Of a DNA stretch of 64,000 nt, positions 33,641 through 46,200 are shown piece by piece; positions within the stretch are counted from its first letter, which is position 1; every line of letters starts with the position of its first letter. Where the stretch lies: contig NC_064839.1 of the NCBI RefSeq assembly GCF_024166365.1, positions 32,872,378 to 32,936,377 of the forward strand. Direction: 5' to 3'. Under the pieces are notes generated by a model. That model saw nothing but the letters and a program-made list of their open reading frames with translations, did no database searches and was not told the origin of the DNA. Both the position numbers and the translations under genes were made by a program. The stretch comes from Elephas maximus indicus (taxonomy: Eukaryota; Chordata; Mammalia; Proboscidea; Elephantidae).

Positions 33641-34003
33641 GAGGGCCTACTGCACGGGGCTCTGAGAGCTACCATCAGCATCAGCATCGTCTCCTCCTCT
33701 AGAAAACCTTCCTAAAGCCCCGAGATGAGCCAGGCCCCTTCTCTGTGCTCCCAGATCCACTGTGCTTGCCTCCATCTGAGCACATGTGACAGCACCAGGT
33801 TGGAATTGTTTCTGTCTCTGTCTTTCCCCCACTCCGGACTGGAAGTTACTTGGGGACAGTGGCAGGGTCTGGTCCTGCTGGTATCAGCAGAGAATGAAGG
33901 ATGAAGGGGTGAACAGATAAAGGAGTTTCGGTTCTCACTGGGAGCCATCCATACCCTAGGGTAGTGACCCCTGTCCGTTGATGGTGTCTCTCCTCTTTCC
34001 CAG

Positions 34004-34228
34004 GTCTGTCTCTCTGGGAAGATGCAGACGCTCAGGATGCTGGCTGCCATGTTGGGCACTTGCCTGGGCCTGCTGGCAGCAGCTATAGCAGCCACAGGTG
34101 CTAACCCCACCCAGCTAGATACCCGCAGCATGCTGCCCTCCCACCGGCGCCAGAAGAGAGACTGGATTTGGAACGAGATGCATATTGATGAAGAGAAAAC
34201 CTCCCTGCTCCCCCATCATGTGGGCAAG
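34004..34228 (+). CDS. CDH5: CDH5 exon 2 (first coding exon; coding 34022-34228)
   Basis: Acceptor tttcccag ends at 34003 and the donor is GGCAAG|GTAAGG. Coding starts at the ATG 34022, the only start giving a signal peptide in frame with the mature cadherin. Residues 1-69 comprise a hydrophobic signal peptide (about 1-25), a short propeptide, the furin site RRQKR (42-46) and the start of EC1. The mature start D47-W48-I49-W50 provides W2 and W4, the two swapped tryptophans of type II cadherins. The human glycosylation sequon just after (N-T-S) reads T-S here, so it is lost. The intron phase is 0. A partial duplicate of this exon lies at 32833, and a GAT/GGT array begins 60 bases past the donor. 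Confidence 0.95.
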
Positions 34229-37200
34229 GTAAGGCTCAAGATCCAGAGCAAGAGAGGTTCCCGGCAGCCAGCCCATAGTGACAGTGGTAACGATGCTGGT
34301 GGTGATAATAATGGTAAAGACAGTGGTGGTAAGAGTGGAGATGATGGTTGTGGGGTGGTGGTAATAATGCTTGAGATGATGATGACGGTAGATGCGATGG
34401 TGGAGGTGGAGGTGGTGGTGGTTGTGATAAAAAAGGGGAAGGCAGTGGTGATGATGGTGGTGATGGTAGTGGTGTTGATGGTAGTCACGGGTGTGGTTGG
34501 TGATGGTGATCATAAAGGTGGTAATGGTGGTGGTAGTGATGGATGTGGTGGTGGTGGTGGTGATAGTGATGGGAGTAGTGATGGTGGTCATGTGTGTGAT
34601 GATGGTGATAGTGATGGTGATCATGGAGGTGGTGGGATGGGAGTAGTGATGGTGGTCATGGGTGTGATGATAGTGATAGTGATGGTGATCATGGAGGTGG
34701 TGGTGGTGATGGTGATGGGAGTAGTGATGGTGGTGATGGGTGTGATGATGGTGATGGTGATGGTGATGGTGATCATGGAGGTGGTGGTGGTGGTGGTGAT
34801 GGTGATGGGAGTAGTGATGGTGGTCATGGGTGTGATGATGGTGATAGTGATGGTGATCATGGAGGTGGTGGTGGTGATGGTGATGGGAGTAGTGATGGTG
34901 GTGATGGGTGTGATGATGGTGATGGTGATGGTGATGGTGATCATGGAGGTGATGGTGGTGATAGTGGTGATGGTGGTAGTGATGGTGAACACCGTGGTTC
35001 ATTTTCTCCTAGACCTTCGTCTGTTGACTAGATATTGCTAGTAGAAGGGTTACCCCTTGCATAGGCTAAGGAGACAAGCCTGGCCTGGGAGTTGAGGACT
35101 TGAGACAGAAGCAGTAAAGGCTGCCATTAGGTTTTTCCATCCAGAGCTGTCAGAGATACAGTAAGCCCCATACAGTAGGTAAAGCCCAGGAAACCTCCTA
35201 CACAATTGTGCTGGTGACAAAGCTAATTATCCAGGCCATAGTTTGCCTATTCTTGCTCTAGGCCTCTAAACTCTTCAAAAACCCCTTTCTCTCAGATGAT
35301 CTCTCTCTGGTTCCCTGTGACCCTACACGGTTCCCCAGATTCCAGAAAGCCCACAACAAGCTACTGACCCAAGCCTGACCTTCAGGCCAGTGCCTAAGGC
35401 TCTAACCCTAATTTTATCCCCCTTTAAACTTGTCCACCCCAAGCCCACCTTCCTAGAACTTGGAGCTAATCTGAGTGACTATCAAACTGTCTTACTGCGT
35501 CAAACTGTTATTGATGTCAAAATTTCCTAAGTCCTTGTATAATAAAAACTATAAAATACTGCTGAAAGAGATTTAAAAAACTTAAATAAATGGAAAGATA
35601 TTCATGGATTGGAAGACTTAATATTAATTGTCAGTACTACCCAAAGCGATCTATAGATTCAACACAATCTCGATTAAAATTCCAACATCCTTCTTGGCAG
35701 AAATAGAAAAACCAATCCTCAACTTTATATTGAATGGCAAGAGGCCCCAAATAGCTAAAACAATATTGAAAGAGAAGAACAAAGTAGGAGGACTCACACT
35801 TTCTGATTTTAAAACATAGTATACCGCTACAGTAATTAAAACATAGACCAATGGAATATAACTGACAGTCCAGAAATAGACCCACGCATCTATTTGTAAC
35901 AAGGGTGCTAAGTCCATTTGATGGGAAAAGAAGAGTCTCTTCAATAAATGGTGCTAGGAAAATTGAATTTCCACATGCAGAAAAATGAAACAGGATCCAT
36001 GGCTCATACCACACACGAAAACAAATTCAAACTGGATTAAGGACCTAAATGTACAAACTAAAACCATAAAATTCTTAGAAGAACAAGGAAGGGCAATGTT
36101 GTCAGGCCCAGCTTTCAACAATGGATTATCTAATATAATAACAAAAGCACAAATAGTAAAAGACAATTAAATGGGACCTCATAAAAATTAAAAACTTTTG
36201 TTCATCAAAAGACTTTATCAAAAAAGTGAAGAGACAAGTTACCAACTGGGAGAATATCTTTCGAAACCATATACCCAACAAGAATATAATAACCAAAATA
36301 TATATAAAAGTTCAACAACTTAACAACAAAAAGGCAAATAACCCAATCATAAAATGGGCAAAGGACTTGAATAGACATTTCACCAAAGAGGACATTCAAA
36401 TGACCACCAACCCCTTGCCGTCAAGTCAGCTCTGACTCATAGCGACCCTACAGGACATAGTAGAACTGCCCCATAGAGTTTCCAAGGAGCACCTGGTGGA
36501 TTTGAACTGCTGACCTTTTGGTTAGCAGCCATAGCACTTAATCATACGTCATCAGGGCTTCCAAATGCTCACCAAACACATGAAAAGATGCTCAGCGTCA
36601 TTAACCATCCGTCAAAAAAAAAAAATTGCCATCGAGTGTATTCCAACTCATAAAGATCCTATAGGACAGAGTAGAACTGCCCCATAAGCTTTCCAAGGAG
36701 TGGCTGGTGGATTCGAACTGCTGACCTTTTGGTTAGCAGTCAGCTCCCATTAGCCATCAGAGAGATGCAAATCAAAACCACAATGAGATACCATTTCACT
36801 CCCACTAGGATGGCACTGGGTTTTTTGGTTAGGATGGCTAAGGGAACCTCCGCGGCAGTACAGTAGTTAAAAGCTCAGCTGCTAACCAAAAGGGCAAAAG
36901 TTCAAATCCACCAGCAGTTCCTTGGAAGTCCCAGGGGACAATTCTACTCATTGCAATCAACTCGCAATGAGTTTGGTTGTTTGGGTTTAGGAAGGCTGAG
37001 GCAAAAAAACAGAAAATAACAAATGTTGACAACGATGTGGGAAGATTGTAACCCTTATCCATTGCTTGTAAACCAAAAAAACCTCTGCCATCCATTGCTT
37101 GTAGGAATGCAAAATGGTACAGCTGTTGTGTAAAACAGTGGTGGTTCCTCAAAAAACTAAAAATAGTACTACCATATGCCCCAGCAACTCCACTCCTAGG

Positions 37201-40200
37201 TATACACCCAAAAGACTTGAACGCAGAGACTCAAAAAGAGACTTATACACCAGTGTTCCCTGCAGCACTATTCACAATAGTGAAAGGTGGAAAAGACCTA
37301 AATACTCCAAAAAACGAGTAGATAAACAAAATGTGGTACATATATACAGTGGAATACTGCTCAGCCAGTAGGAGAACTGAAATCTTGATACATACTACAC
37401 TATGGATGGAACTTAAAGATATTATGCTGAGTGAAATAAGCCAATCACAAAAGGACAAATATTGTTTGAGCTCACTTATACAAAAAGACAAGAAAAGGCA
37501 AATGTATACAGATGAAAATTTATTAGTGGTTACCAGCAGTAGGAGGAAGAGAGAAAAGTGGGGTTAGCGGTGATGGAAAAATCACATTGACTGAGGGTAT
37601 TGCACAGCCAATTACTGGAATTGCTGTCAGTAAGTTGCACACCTGTTAAAAGTTGAATTAGCAAAGGTTGTGTGATAGATACTTAAAAAAAAAAAAAAAA
37701 AACTATCCTGAGTTAAAGAAATACCCCTAGTGGTGGAATGTAGATGTAATAGGTATTTTGAGAGTTTTCAGTAAGGAGAAAGTCTCTTTCAAGGGCATCA
37801 AAATCTCATCAGGTCAGCTTCTTGGAATCTAAATGTCAGCTACAAGAGAAAATGTATCAATGCTGGTAAGAGGAAGCACAGTGCTAAGCGTCGTGCTGGG
37901 TACTGGGAGACAATAGTGAACAACGACAGGCATGGTCCCTGCCCCCATGGAGCTTGTGGTCTAGAGCACAGGGTTCAGCAAACTAAGACCTTTGGGCCAA
38001 ATACAGTCCACCACCTGGTTTTGTAAATAAAGTTTTATTGGAACACAGCAACACCCATTCATTTACAAATTGTCTTTGGTGCTTTTGTGCTATTAAGCAG
38101 AGTTAAGTAGCTGTGATAAAGACCCTATGGCCTGAAAAGTCAAAAATATCTACTCTCCAGCCCTTTCACACAAATAGTTTGACAACCTTGGTCTAGAAGG
38201 ACAAGCACACATCGGACAAAGAATCCCACAAACAGCTAGTGGTGATGGGGGAGTCCTCCGGTCATAGGCTAAAGAGGACCCTTTGAGGGGAGGGTCCAGT
38301 CTTGTTTCAGTACCAGAAACATCATGGAAGGAAGGACTAGCCAGGAATCTCCACTCACAGCCCCACCCACAGCCAGCTCACTGTGCCCCTGGATCCTCCC
38401 AGGAATGACTGGAAAATTTAAACCCTTCAACAAGGCCAGTCAGAAACCCAGGTCCAGAGAGGGGAAGACTCTTGCCCAGGGACACACAGTGGTACCAGGA
38501 CAGAGCCCTAGGAGAACCAAGGATTCCTGACCCCCGACATGAATGTGAACTCTGTGTCATAGAGGAAAAGGTCATCAGCACACCTACATCCCTCCTAACG
38601 GAATAACTGTGCCATGACTCAACCTCATAGAGAACGGCCGGCCCCAGGGAAAACTGGGAGTGAGTCAGCGAGAGTCAGAGGAAAGCGGAGGCACCTGCGA
38701 CATGTGCAGCCCTGCCAGGCAGCCTCAGGAAGGCTCGCCCTAGGATCTAGAGCAGCCGGAAGAGCGTCAGGACTGGCGTCACCCATCAGCAGCATTTGCT
38801 TGGCACGCGATACGGGCCTGGGGTTGGGGATAGAGGAGCCACAAGCAGTCCCCACCCTGGGGAGGCATGGGGGCCTGGGAGAGGCAAGGACAGGACTTCG
38901 AGGGTCACCTCTAAATCCCAAGGATGTAATGTGAGGGAAGAAGTCCCCGTTTATCGAGGCCAGAGCCCTGAGCCTTTGTTTACAGACCTGGATGGACAAT
39001 GGGAGCAGGCCTGAGGAGGCTTCCAAATCCACAAATGTGGGTCATTGCGGCTTTTGGCATTAAGACGTTATGTCCCATTATAACCCCCCCCCAAAAAAAG
39101 TGACATTAAAAAAAAAATGGAAGAAAGGAGAGCAGAAACTTATATTCAAATGAAATTTTATGCAGAACTCTAGTAAAACAGATCAAACTGCCTTGCTCCC
39201 CGTCACCACCCCTGTCCACGTGGATCTGAAGGTGCCTGCCTACCCAGAACCAAGTTTGAAAACCACCATCTTATTCTAACTCCCAGTGGCCACATATGAC
39301 TCCAGCCTGTCCCACTTTCCAGGGTCCCCACCATGCCCCTAGGCCACCGGTTCATTGCCCCAACTCTCTCCTTCCTTCTTGCCTCCCATCCAGCTGGCCA
39401 TCATATATCCTGACCATGGGGCCTCGGGACATCTTCACGACCACCTGCCCCCACACAACACAGCCCTGCTCCAGGGTGCTTGGCCACCTCCAACTGCTGC
39501 CCCCTCTCTCCCACTCTTTCATGGGTGGGGGTCCTCACTCCCTGGCTCCACTCCTCCACCCACTTCTCTCCTGAGACCCCACTCTCTCCCGGTTCTCTTC
39601 CAGCCTCGAAGTGCCCTCAACAGATACCTCGCTCAAGGCTCTTGCTCCATCTCACCCTTAAATGCTGCCCTTCCTCGGAGTCTCAGACCCTGAGGCTTCA
39701 AATATAGGTTGTGAGAGCAATAACGGGGTCTGTGCTGTCTCTGTTCCCAGCGCTTGGAGTGGGGCCTGTCATCTTGTAGGCATGAAATTTATTTTTGTTG
39801 AAGTGAATTTAATTATATCATTCAGGCATTCTAACATTCTATGAGCATACTATTTTACGTGCATGATATACTATTATCTTCTTGTTATTGTTAGCTGCCA
39901 TACAGTCAGCCCCTGGCTCATGAAGACCCCATGCACAATGGAACCAAATGCTGCCTGGTCCTGTGTCATTCCCCTGATCCGTTGCAGATCAGACCATTGT
40001 GATCTCATAGAGTTTTCACTGGCTGATTTTCGGAAGTAGATCACCAGGCTTTTCTTCCTAGTCCACGTTAGTCTAGAAGCTCCACTGAAACCTGCTCAGC
40101 ATCCTAGCAACACACCAGCCTCCACCGACAGACGGGTTGTGGCTGCACGTGAGATACATTGGCCAGGAATCCAACCTGGGTCTCCTGCACCGCAAGCGAG

Positions 40201-43200
40201 AATTCTACCACTTCCCACTTACGTTCCTAATATTCTCTGATTCTCAGATTCTACACATGGAATGTTCAGCAATTCTAACCTTCTAATATCCTGTAAGCTG
40301 TGGATCTAGCATTAATAAATAATAGCATTTATTGCGAGCCTATTCCATGCAGATTGCTTCACACAATTTTCCAAATAACGTAACACTAATAGTACCTGTT
40401 ACAAAGAAAAAGGATTCCATAGTATAATAAGTATGGGAAGTCTGAGTTAAAAAAAGGTCATTGGAGTTCTTTTCTCAGAACTACACATAGCCGATCTCCA
40501 AGAAAAGGACAGATTACGTACCATTCCAAATCTAAATTGACCAAAACCAGTGATTTGCTGATAAATATTTGACAACCGGCTCTCCACTGGGAAAAGCCTT
40601 GATTTGTAGTTTTTGCCGATTTCCATGGTGTAAATACTCCCACCATGTCTGATTTCAAGCTTCCAACTGATGTCACTGATACGGATACAATAGACATGAA
40701 TAACCTCAGGAGCATAAAGAAAGTAACCTTGTAAAATAACTAGGAAGTAAAGAATTTTGAGCATACATTACCTTTATTTTTTTTTCTGTCATTGTTGAAA
40801 ATATACACAGCAAAATGTACACCAATTCAATCATTTTTATATGTACAATTCAGGAACATTGATTACACTCTCGGAGTTGTACAACCATTCTCACCCTCCT
40901 TTTCTGAGCTGTTCCTCTCCCATTAACATAAATTCACTGCCCCCTAAAATTTCTACCTAATCTTTTGAGTTGCTGTTGTTGCTTTGATTCCATATAGATA
41001 GTTCTTAGAAGAGCATAGCACTCAAGGCAGACATTTTTTACTAGTTTAGCTAAACCATTGTTTGGTTTTAAGAAGGCTTCAGGGAGTATTTTTGGTTGAA
41101 TGTTTAAAGATTATCTCAGGGCAATAGTTTCAGGGGTTCGTCTACCCTCCATGGTTCCAGCAAGTCTGGAGTCTATGAGAATTTGAAATTCTGGTCTGCA
41201 TTTTCTCCCTTCTACACAATCTTGGTTCAAAATGTTCAGTAATGGTAGCTGGGCACCATCCAGTTCTTCTGACCTCATGGCAAAGGAGGCAGTTGTTCAT
41301 GGAGGCAATTAGCCACACATTCCATCTCCTCCTCCTATTCCTGACTCTCCTTCTTCCTCTGTTACTCCAGGGGAATAGAAACCAATTGTCCTGCCTTGGA
41401 TGGCTGCTTGCAAGCTTTTAAGACCCCAGGCCCTACACAAAGAACTGGGAAGTAGAACAGAAGCACTAACCCCGTTATTAGGCCAATTAACTTGAATGTC
41501 CCTGAAACCATGACCCTAAACCTCCAAACCAAGCAACCAAATCCCATGAGAATTTTGGTTGTACATAGCAGTCTCAGAAGTTAATCTTTTTTTTTGTTTG
41601 TTTGTTTGTCTTTGTACCTTTGTTTTTAATATGTTTCATTTAACTGTAAGTTTATGTAATTTAATCTTTCATTATGGCTATGTTTAACAAACAGCTCACA
41701 AAAGTTCTTGAAAATTTAAGTTGGCTCTTACAAGCCAACCCAGTACAAGCCAGCTGCACTGACCCAGTCCACATTCATGTGGAACATTGAAAGAGACTGG
41801 TCTTTTCCTAGAACTCTCTTTCAAAAATGCTGTTCTGCTCATCAGAGGCAATATTATCTCTATTTTACAGATGAGGTAACAACAATTCAGAGAAGTTAAC
41901 TGACTTAAAAGGGTCAAAAATACCCAGGTTTTCTGCTCCAAAACCCCTGCCTTCCAGTGGCACCAAGTACATTCTTTCACTCAAAAAATATTTCCTATGC
42001 AGAGTAAAATAAGTCAATCACAAAAGGGCAAATACCATATGAGACCCCTACTGTAAAAACTCATAAAAAGGTTTATATACAAAAAGAAACAATCTTTGAT
42101 GGTTATGAGAGTGGGGAGGGGTGGGGATGGAAAAGCACTTAATAGATAATAGATAAGTGGTAACTTTGGTAAAGGGTAAGATGGTACACAATACTGGGGA
42201 AGCCAACACAGTCTGTACAAGGCAGGCTACGGTAGCTCCATAGACACACCCAAACTCCCTGAGGGACCAAATTGCTGGGCTGAGGGCTGTGGGAACCATG
42301 GTCTCAGGGAACATCTAGCCCAACTGGCATAACACAGTTTATAATGAAAATGTTCTACATTCCACTTTGTTGAGCAGCATCTGGGGTCTTAAAAGCCTGT
42401 GAGCGGCCATCCAGGACACTTCACTGTTCTCACCCCTTCAGGAGCAAGGAAGAATGAAGAAAACTAAAGACACAAGGGAAAGATTAGTCCAAAGGACTAA
42501 AGGACCACATCCACCATGGCCTCCACCAGACTGAGCCAGTACGACGAGATGGTGCCCAGCTACCACCACTGACTGCTCTGACAGGGCTCACAATAGAAGG
42601 TCCTGGACAGAGCTGGAAAAAATGTAGAACAAAATTCTAACTCAAAAAGAAAAACCAGACTTACTGGCCTGACAGAGACTGGAGAAACCCTGAGAGTATG
42701 GACCCCGGACATGCTTTCAGCTCAGTAATGAGACCACTCCTGAGGTTCATCCTTTAGCCAAAGATTGAACAGGCCCATGGAACAAAACAAGACTAAAGCC
42801 ATGCATCAGCCCTGGGGCAGGGACTGGAAAGTAGGAGGGAATAGGAAAGCTGGTAATAGGGAACCCAGGATTGAGAAGGGAGAGTGCTGACATGTCATGG
42901 GGTTGTTAACCAATGTCATACAACAATGCATATACTAACTGTTTGATGAGAAACTAGTTTGTTCTGTAAACCTTCATCTAAAGTTGAATAAAAAATAAAA
43001 TAAAAAGGCAGAAAATGATTCCTGAGCACTTACGATTCTCCAGACACTATTGTAGGCACACTGGGGCACTGTGCCAGGCAACTCACGGTAATGTGGTGTT
43101 TGCGGTGACCAGGCCAAAACAACTCACTCCTGATCAGCCAGAGGTTCTCGTCAGTGAAACTATCTGCACGATCCTGTAATGGCGGACACAGGGCGTTGTG

Positions 43201-46200
43201 CATTTGTCAAAACCCACACGACTGTACAATCCATAGGGCTGGACGCTAATGGAAACTAGGGACTTCAGTCACTAATAATGTATCAATGTGGGCTCATCGG
43301 TTGTAACAAACGACCCACATTAATGCAAGACGTTGATAATAGGAGAAACTGCAGTAAGAGGAGAGGGGGTATTTAGGAGCCTTCTGCACTTTCTGCTCAA
43401 TTTTTCCATAAACCTAAAACTGCTCTAAAAAATAAAGTTTATTCATTGAAAAAAAAAACCCTGCAGTGTCACATTTAGGGTCTTCTGTCAAGCTCACACA
43501 CGTGCACACGTGCACACGTGTGCACATCTGCACGCATACATGTACACAGACATGCCTACACACATGTGTGCACACGCACACACACACACCCAGCCACCAC
43601 TTCCCATTCCCAGCTCACAGCGCCCCTTCCTTCCTAGATCAAGTCAAGCGTGAACCGCAAGAATGCCAAGTACCTACTCAAAGGAGAGTCGGCGGGTAAG
43701 ATCTTTAAAGTCGATGAGGATACCGGGGACGTGTATGCCTGGGAGAGGCTGGACCGGGAGAAGAAGTCTGAGTACCGCCTCACCGCCTTCATTGTGGACA
43801 AGGACACCAGTAAGGACCTGGAGCCTCCTTCCAGCTTCACCATCAAAGTCCATGACGTGAACGACAACTTGCCCGTTTTCACACGCCAATTATTCAATGC
43901 GTCTGTGCCTGAGATGTCACCTGCAGGTATGTGCCCACCTGTCCCTTTCCTTCCTCCCTCCCTCATTCCCAACCTGGAGGCACCTCTCACATCAGCAACT
44001 GCCTGAAATTGGAATTCATTGAGTTCAGACCAGAGCAGTGGTTTTAATGCCCATATTGCCAGTTTATCTGACTTAAAAGAAACTCTGGGCCCTAGACTAA
44101 ACTCTGACCTAGCCCCAGAGCCTTGAACCTAGTCATAGATTGAGCCCTGATACTAGACCTAGACTGAGCCCTAGCCCTAGTCATAGACTGAACCTTACCC
44201 TACACAGAGACTGAGCCCTGATCCTGGTCATGGACTGAGTCATGACCCTGGTGAGTGTGAGCCCTGATTCTGAGCACAGGCTGACCTTTGACTCTTATTT
44301 CAGACTAAGACCTGATGACCCTTATTATTGACTAAGAGCTGATCCTGGCCTGCAGTCTGAATTTGTCCCCAGCCCCAGGCCAAGCCCTGACCATCAGAGA
44401 GGCACCATGTCTCATAACTCTTGGGGCGAACCCCACCCGCTTCTTTTGACCCTCAGGACTGGCATGCCAAGAGCGTAACCTTTGCACTTGAAAAGTATCA
44501 AGCCCTGCCACCAAGGCAAGAAAGGCCATCTCTAAGGGGCATGCAGGGGGAGGGGGGACAGGTATGAGCAGCCAGAGCCCTTGCCCTAGAGTATGTCACC
44601 AGCCTAGTCCCGGGCCTCGGGTTGTCACTACTTCTTTCTCAGCCCTCCCCTAGCCTCTGGGGGATGTCAGAAAAGGGGTGCCCTCCTCATCCCTTCATCC
44701 CAGGGTCCCTGGAAAGGGCCCTGGGACCAGACCTCCCTATTAAGTGTAAGGGCCCTGGAGTTGAAGGGAATGAAAGATGTGATGCCTACCACTTCGGAAG
44801 TATCTCCCCATTGCCTTGTATTCAACCTTCCAGAACCGAGAAGAAACAGCCCATTATACCTTCAGTTTCTCCTCATGACCCCAACCACCTGCCCCCTCCT
44901 TCAGTTTCCCCATAGATGCAAACCACCTGTTTTCTTGGCCCCCTTCAAGGCTGACAGGGCTGCCCCCCACCCCCGACTGAAGCGTGTGATCCCTGGTACA
45001 GTCTCCTCAGAAAAGAAAGCAGTCTTTTCTCCCTTGGGGCCCAGGGGGGCAGGAACAGCCTCAGCCCTATCTGTTCTTATCCAGGAATTGGGTGCGGGAC
45101 TGGCAGTCACAAGGTAGCACCCCGGGGGATTTCTCTCTGCAGGAACCTCAGTCATTCATGTGACAGCAGTGGACGCAGATGACCCCACAGTGGCAGACCA
45201 CACCTCTATCGTGTATCAAGTCCGGAAAGGAGATGACAAATTTGGCATCGATGGTTCTGGTCTGTGTGACTAACCCTCCTGGGGGCGGGGGGCAGGGGGC
45301 ATTCCAGGTGCAGGTGCTGAGGGCAGTCCAGTCTGGCAGGTGATACCTGGCTTCTAAAAGGTTTGCTAACCACTGGGAAATACTGCCCCATGGCGTTGTC
45401 AGGGTCAAGCATTAAGACAAGGTGGCTGGTGGGAGGAGAAGGAAGCAGATAGGTGCCCAAGACATGGACTCAAGTCCAGGGGACAAAATCAGGATCTTAT
45501 TACCCAAGCAGTGATAAGAGAGGCAGTAGAGAATGCTGTTAGCAGCTCTGGTCCTGGTACAGACAGACCTGGTTTCCATACCCAGCTCTGCTACTCACCA
45601 ACACTAGAGACCTCAGGCAAGTCCATTAGCTCCTATGAATCTTAGTTCTCTCACCTAGAAAATGAATGTGTTTATATTTATCTTGCGTGGTAGCTGTGAA
45701 GTTTGATAGATAACGTATGGAGGGACCTTGGCTTGTAATAATTGTCCAATCAATGTGGCTTAACAGAAAACTGTAAGGAGTGACTCTTGAGAGCAAGACA
45801 GAAGTCCAATTGGGCAGACCTGGACATACTGTCAAATACATACCACAGATACCACCGTTATCCTATAGTGCACCAAGGCAGACATCACTAATCCATCACA
45901 GCGCTCTTTCACCCTGAGACGAGATGTGGCCTCATGAGCTTTCTCAACACAATGCTCCAGGTGGCTAGGACCAGGCTTGGACTGAACCATTTGGCCAGCT
46001 TGGGCCCATCAGTGCAGCGCACGGAGGTGGTGGGTTTAGACCAGTGGTCTCAGCCCTGACTGCACATTAGAAACACCTGGGGAGTTCTTAAGTCTGGTTC
46101 TCGGGTGGGGGGCGGGGCGGGTCCCAGGCATCTATGTTTTTTTTTAATTCCATGGGTAATATGGGTCCTCCTGGGACACTTTCTGCAGGACTCATTTTCA

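Larger units (their letters stand above)
35540..37702 (+). mobile_element. LINE-1 3' portion (ORF2 C-terminal part plus 3' UTR), broken, with nested AfroSINEs
   Basis: From 'actataaaatactgctgaaag' the sequence follows L1 ORF2. The frame 35628-35819 contains '[16 protein letters not shown]' and '[14 protein letters not shown]', and later frames are broken by stops. It continues through 'gagataccatttcactcccactaggatgg' and 'tataccaccaaaag'-like 3' UTR text to a poly-A run (37684-37702). Four AfroSINE-derived insertions (36403, 36613, about 36810 and 36842) interrupt it, so it predates them. It is inactive and lies in CDH5 intron 2, sense orientation. Confidence 0.88.

Noticed and set aside
34115-35002. 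A 295-codon minus-strand open frame rich in histidine and threonine.
   Set aside because: It is the complement of the GAT/GGT array. Openness follows from triplet periodicity, and it overlaps CDH5 exon 2 in antisense.
34229-35041. The open continuation of exon 2 as genuine coding sequence.
   Set aside because: A strong donor (AAG|GTAAGG) ends exon 2, and the protein resumes exactly at 43638 with expected VE-cadherin residues. The tail is low complexity.
43650-44006. Extension of exon 3 past 43926 (open to 44006).
   Set aside because: A GTATGT donor at 43927, and the protein continues correctly only at 45143.
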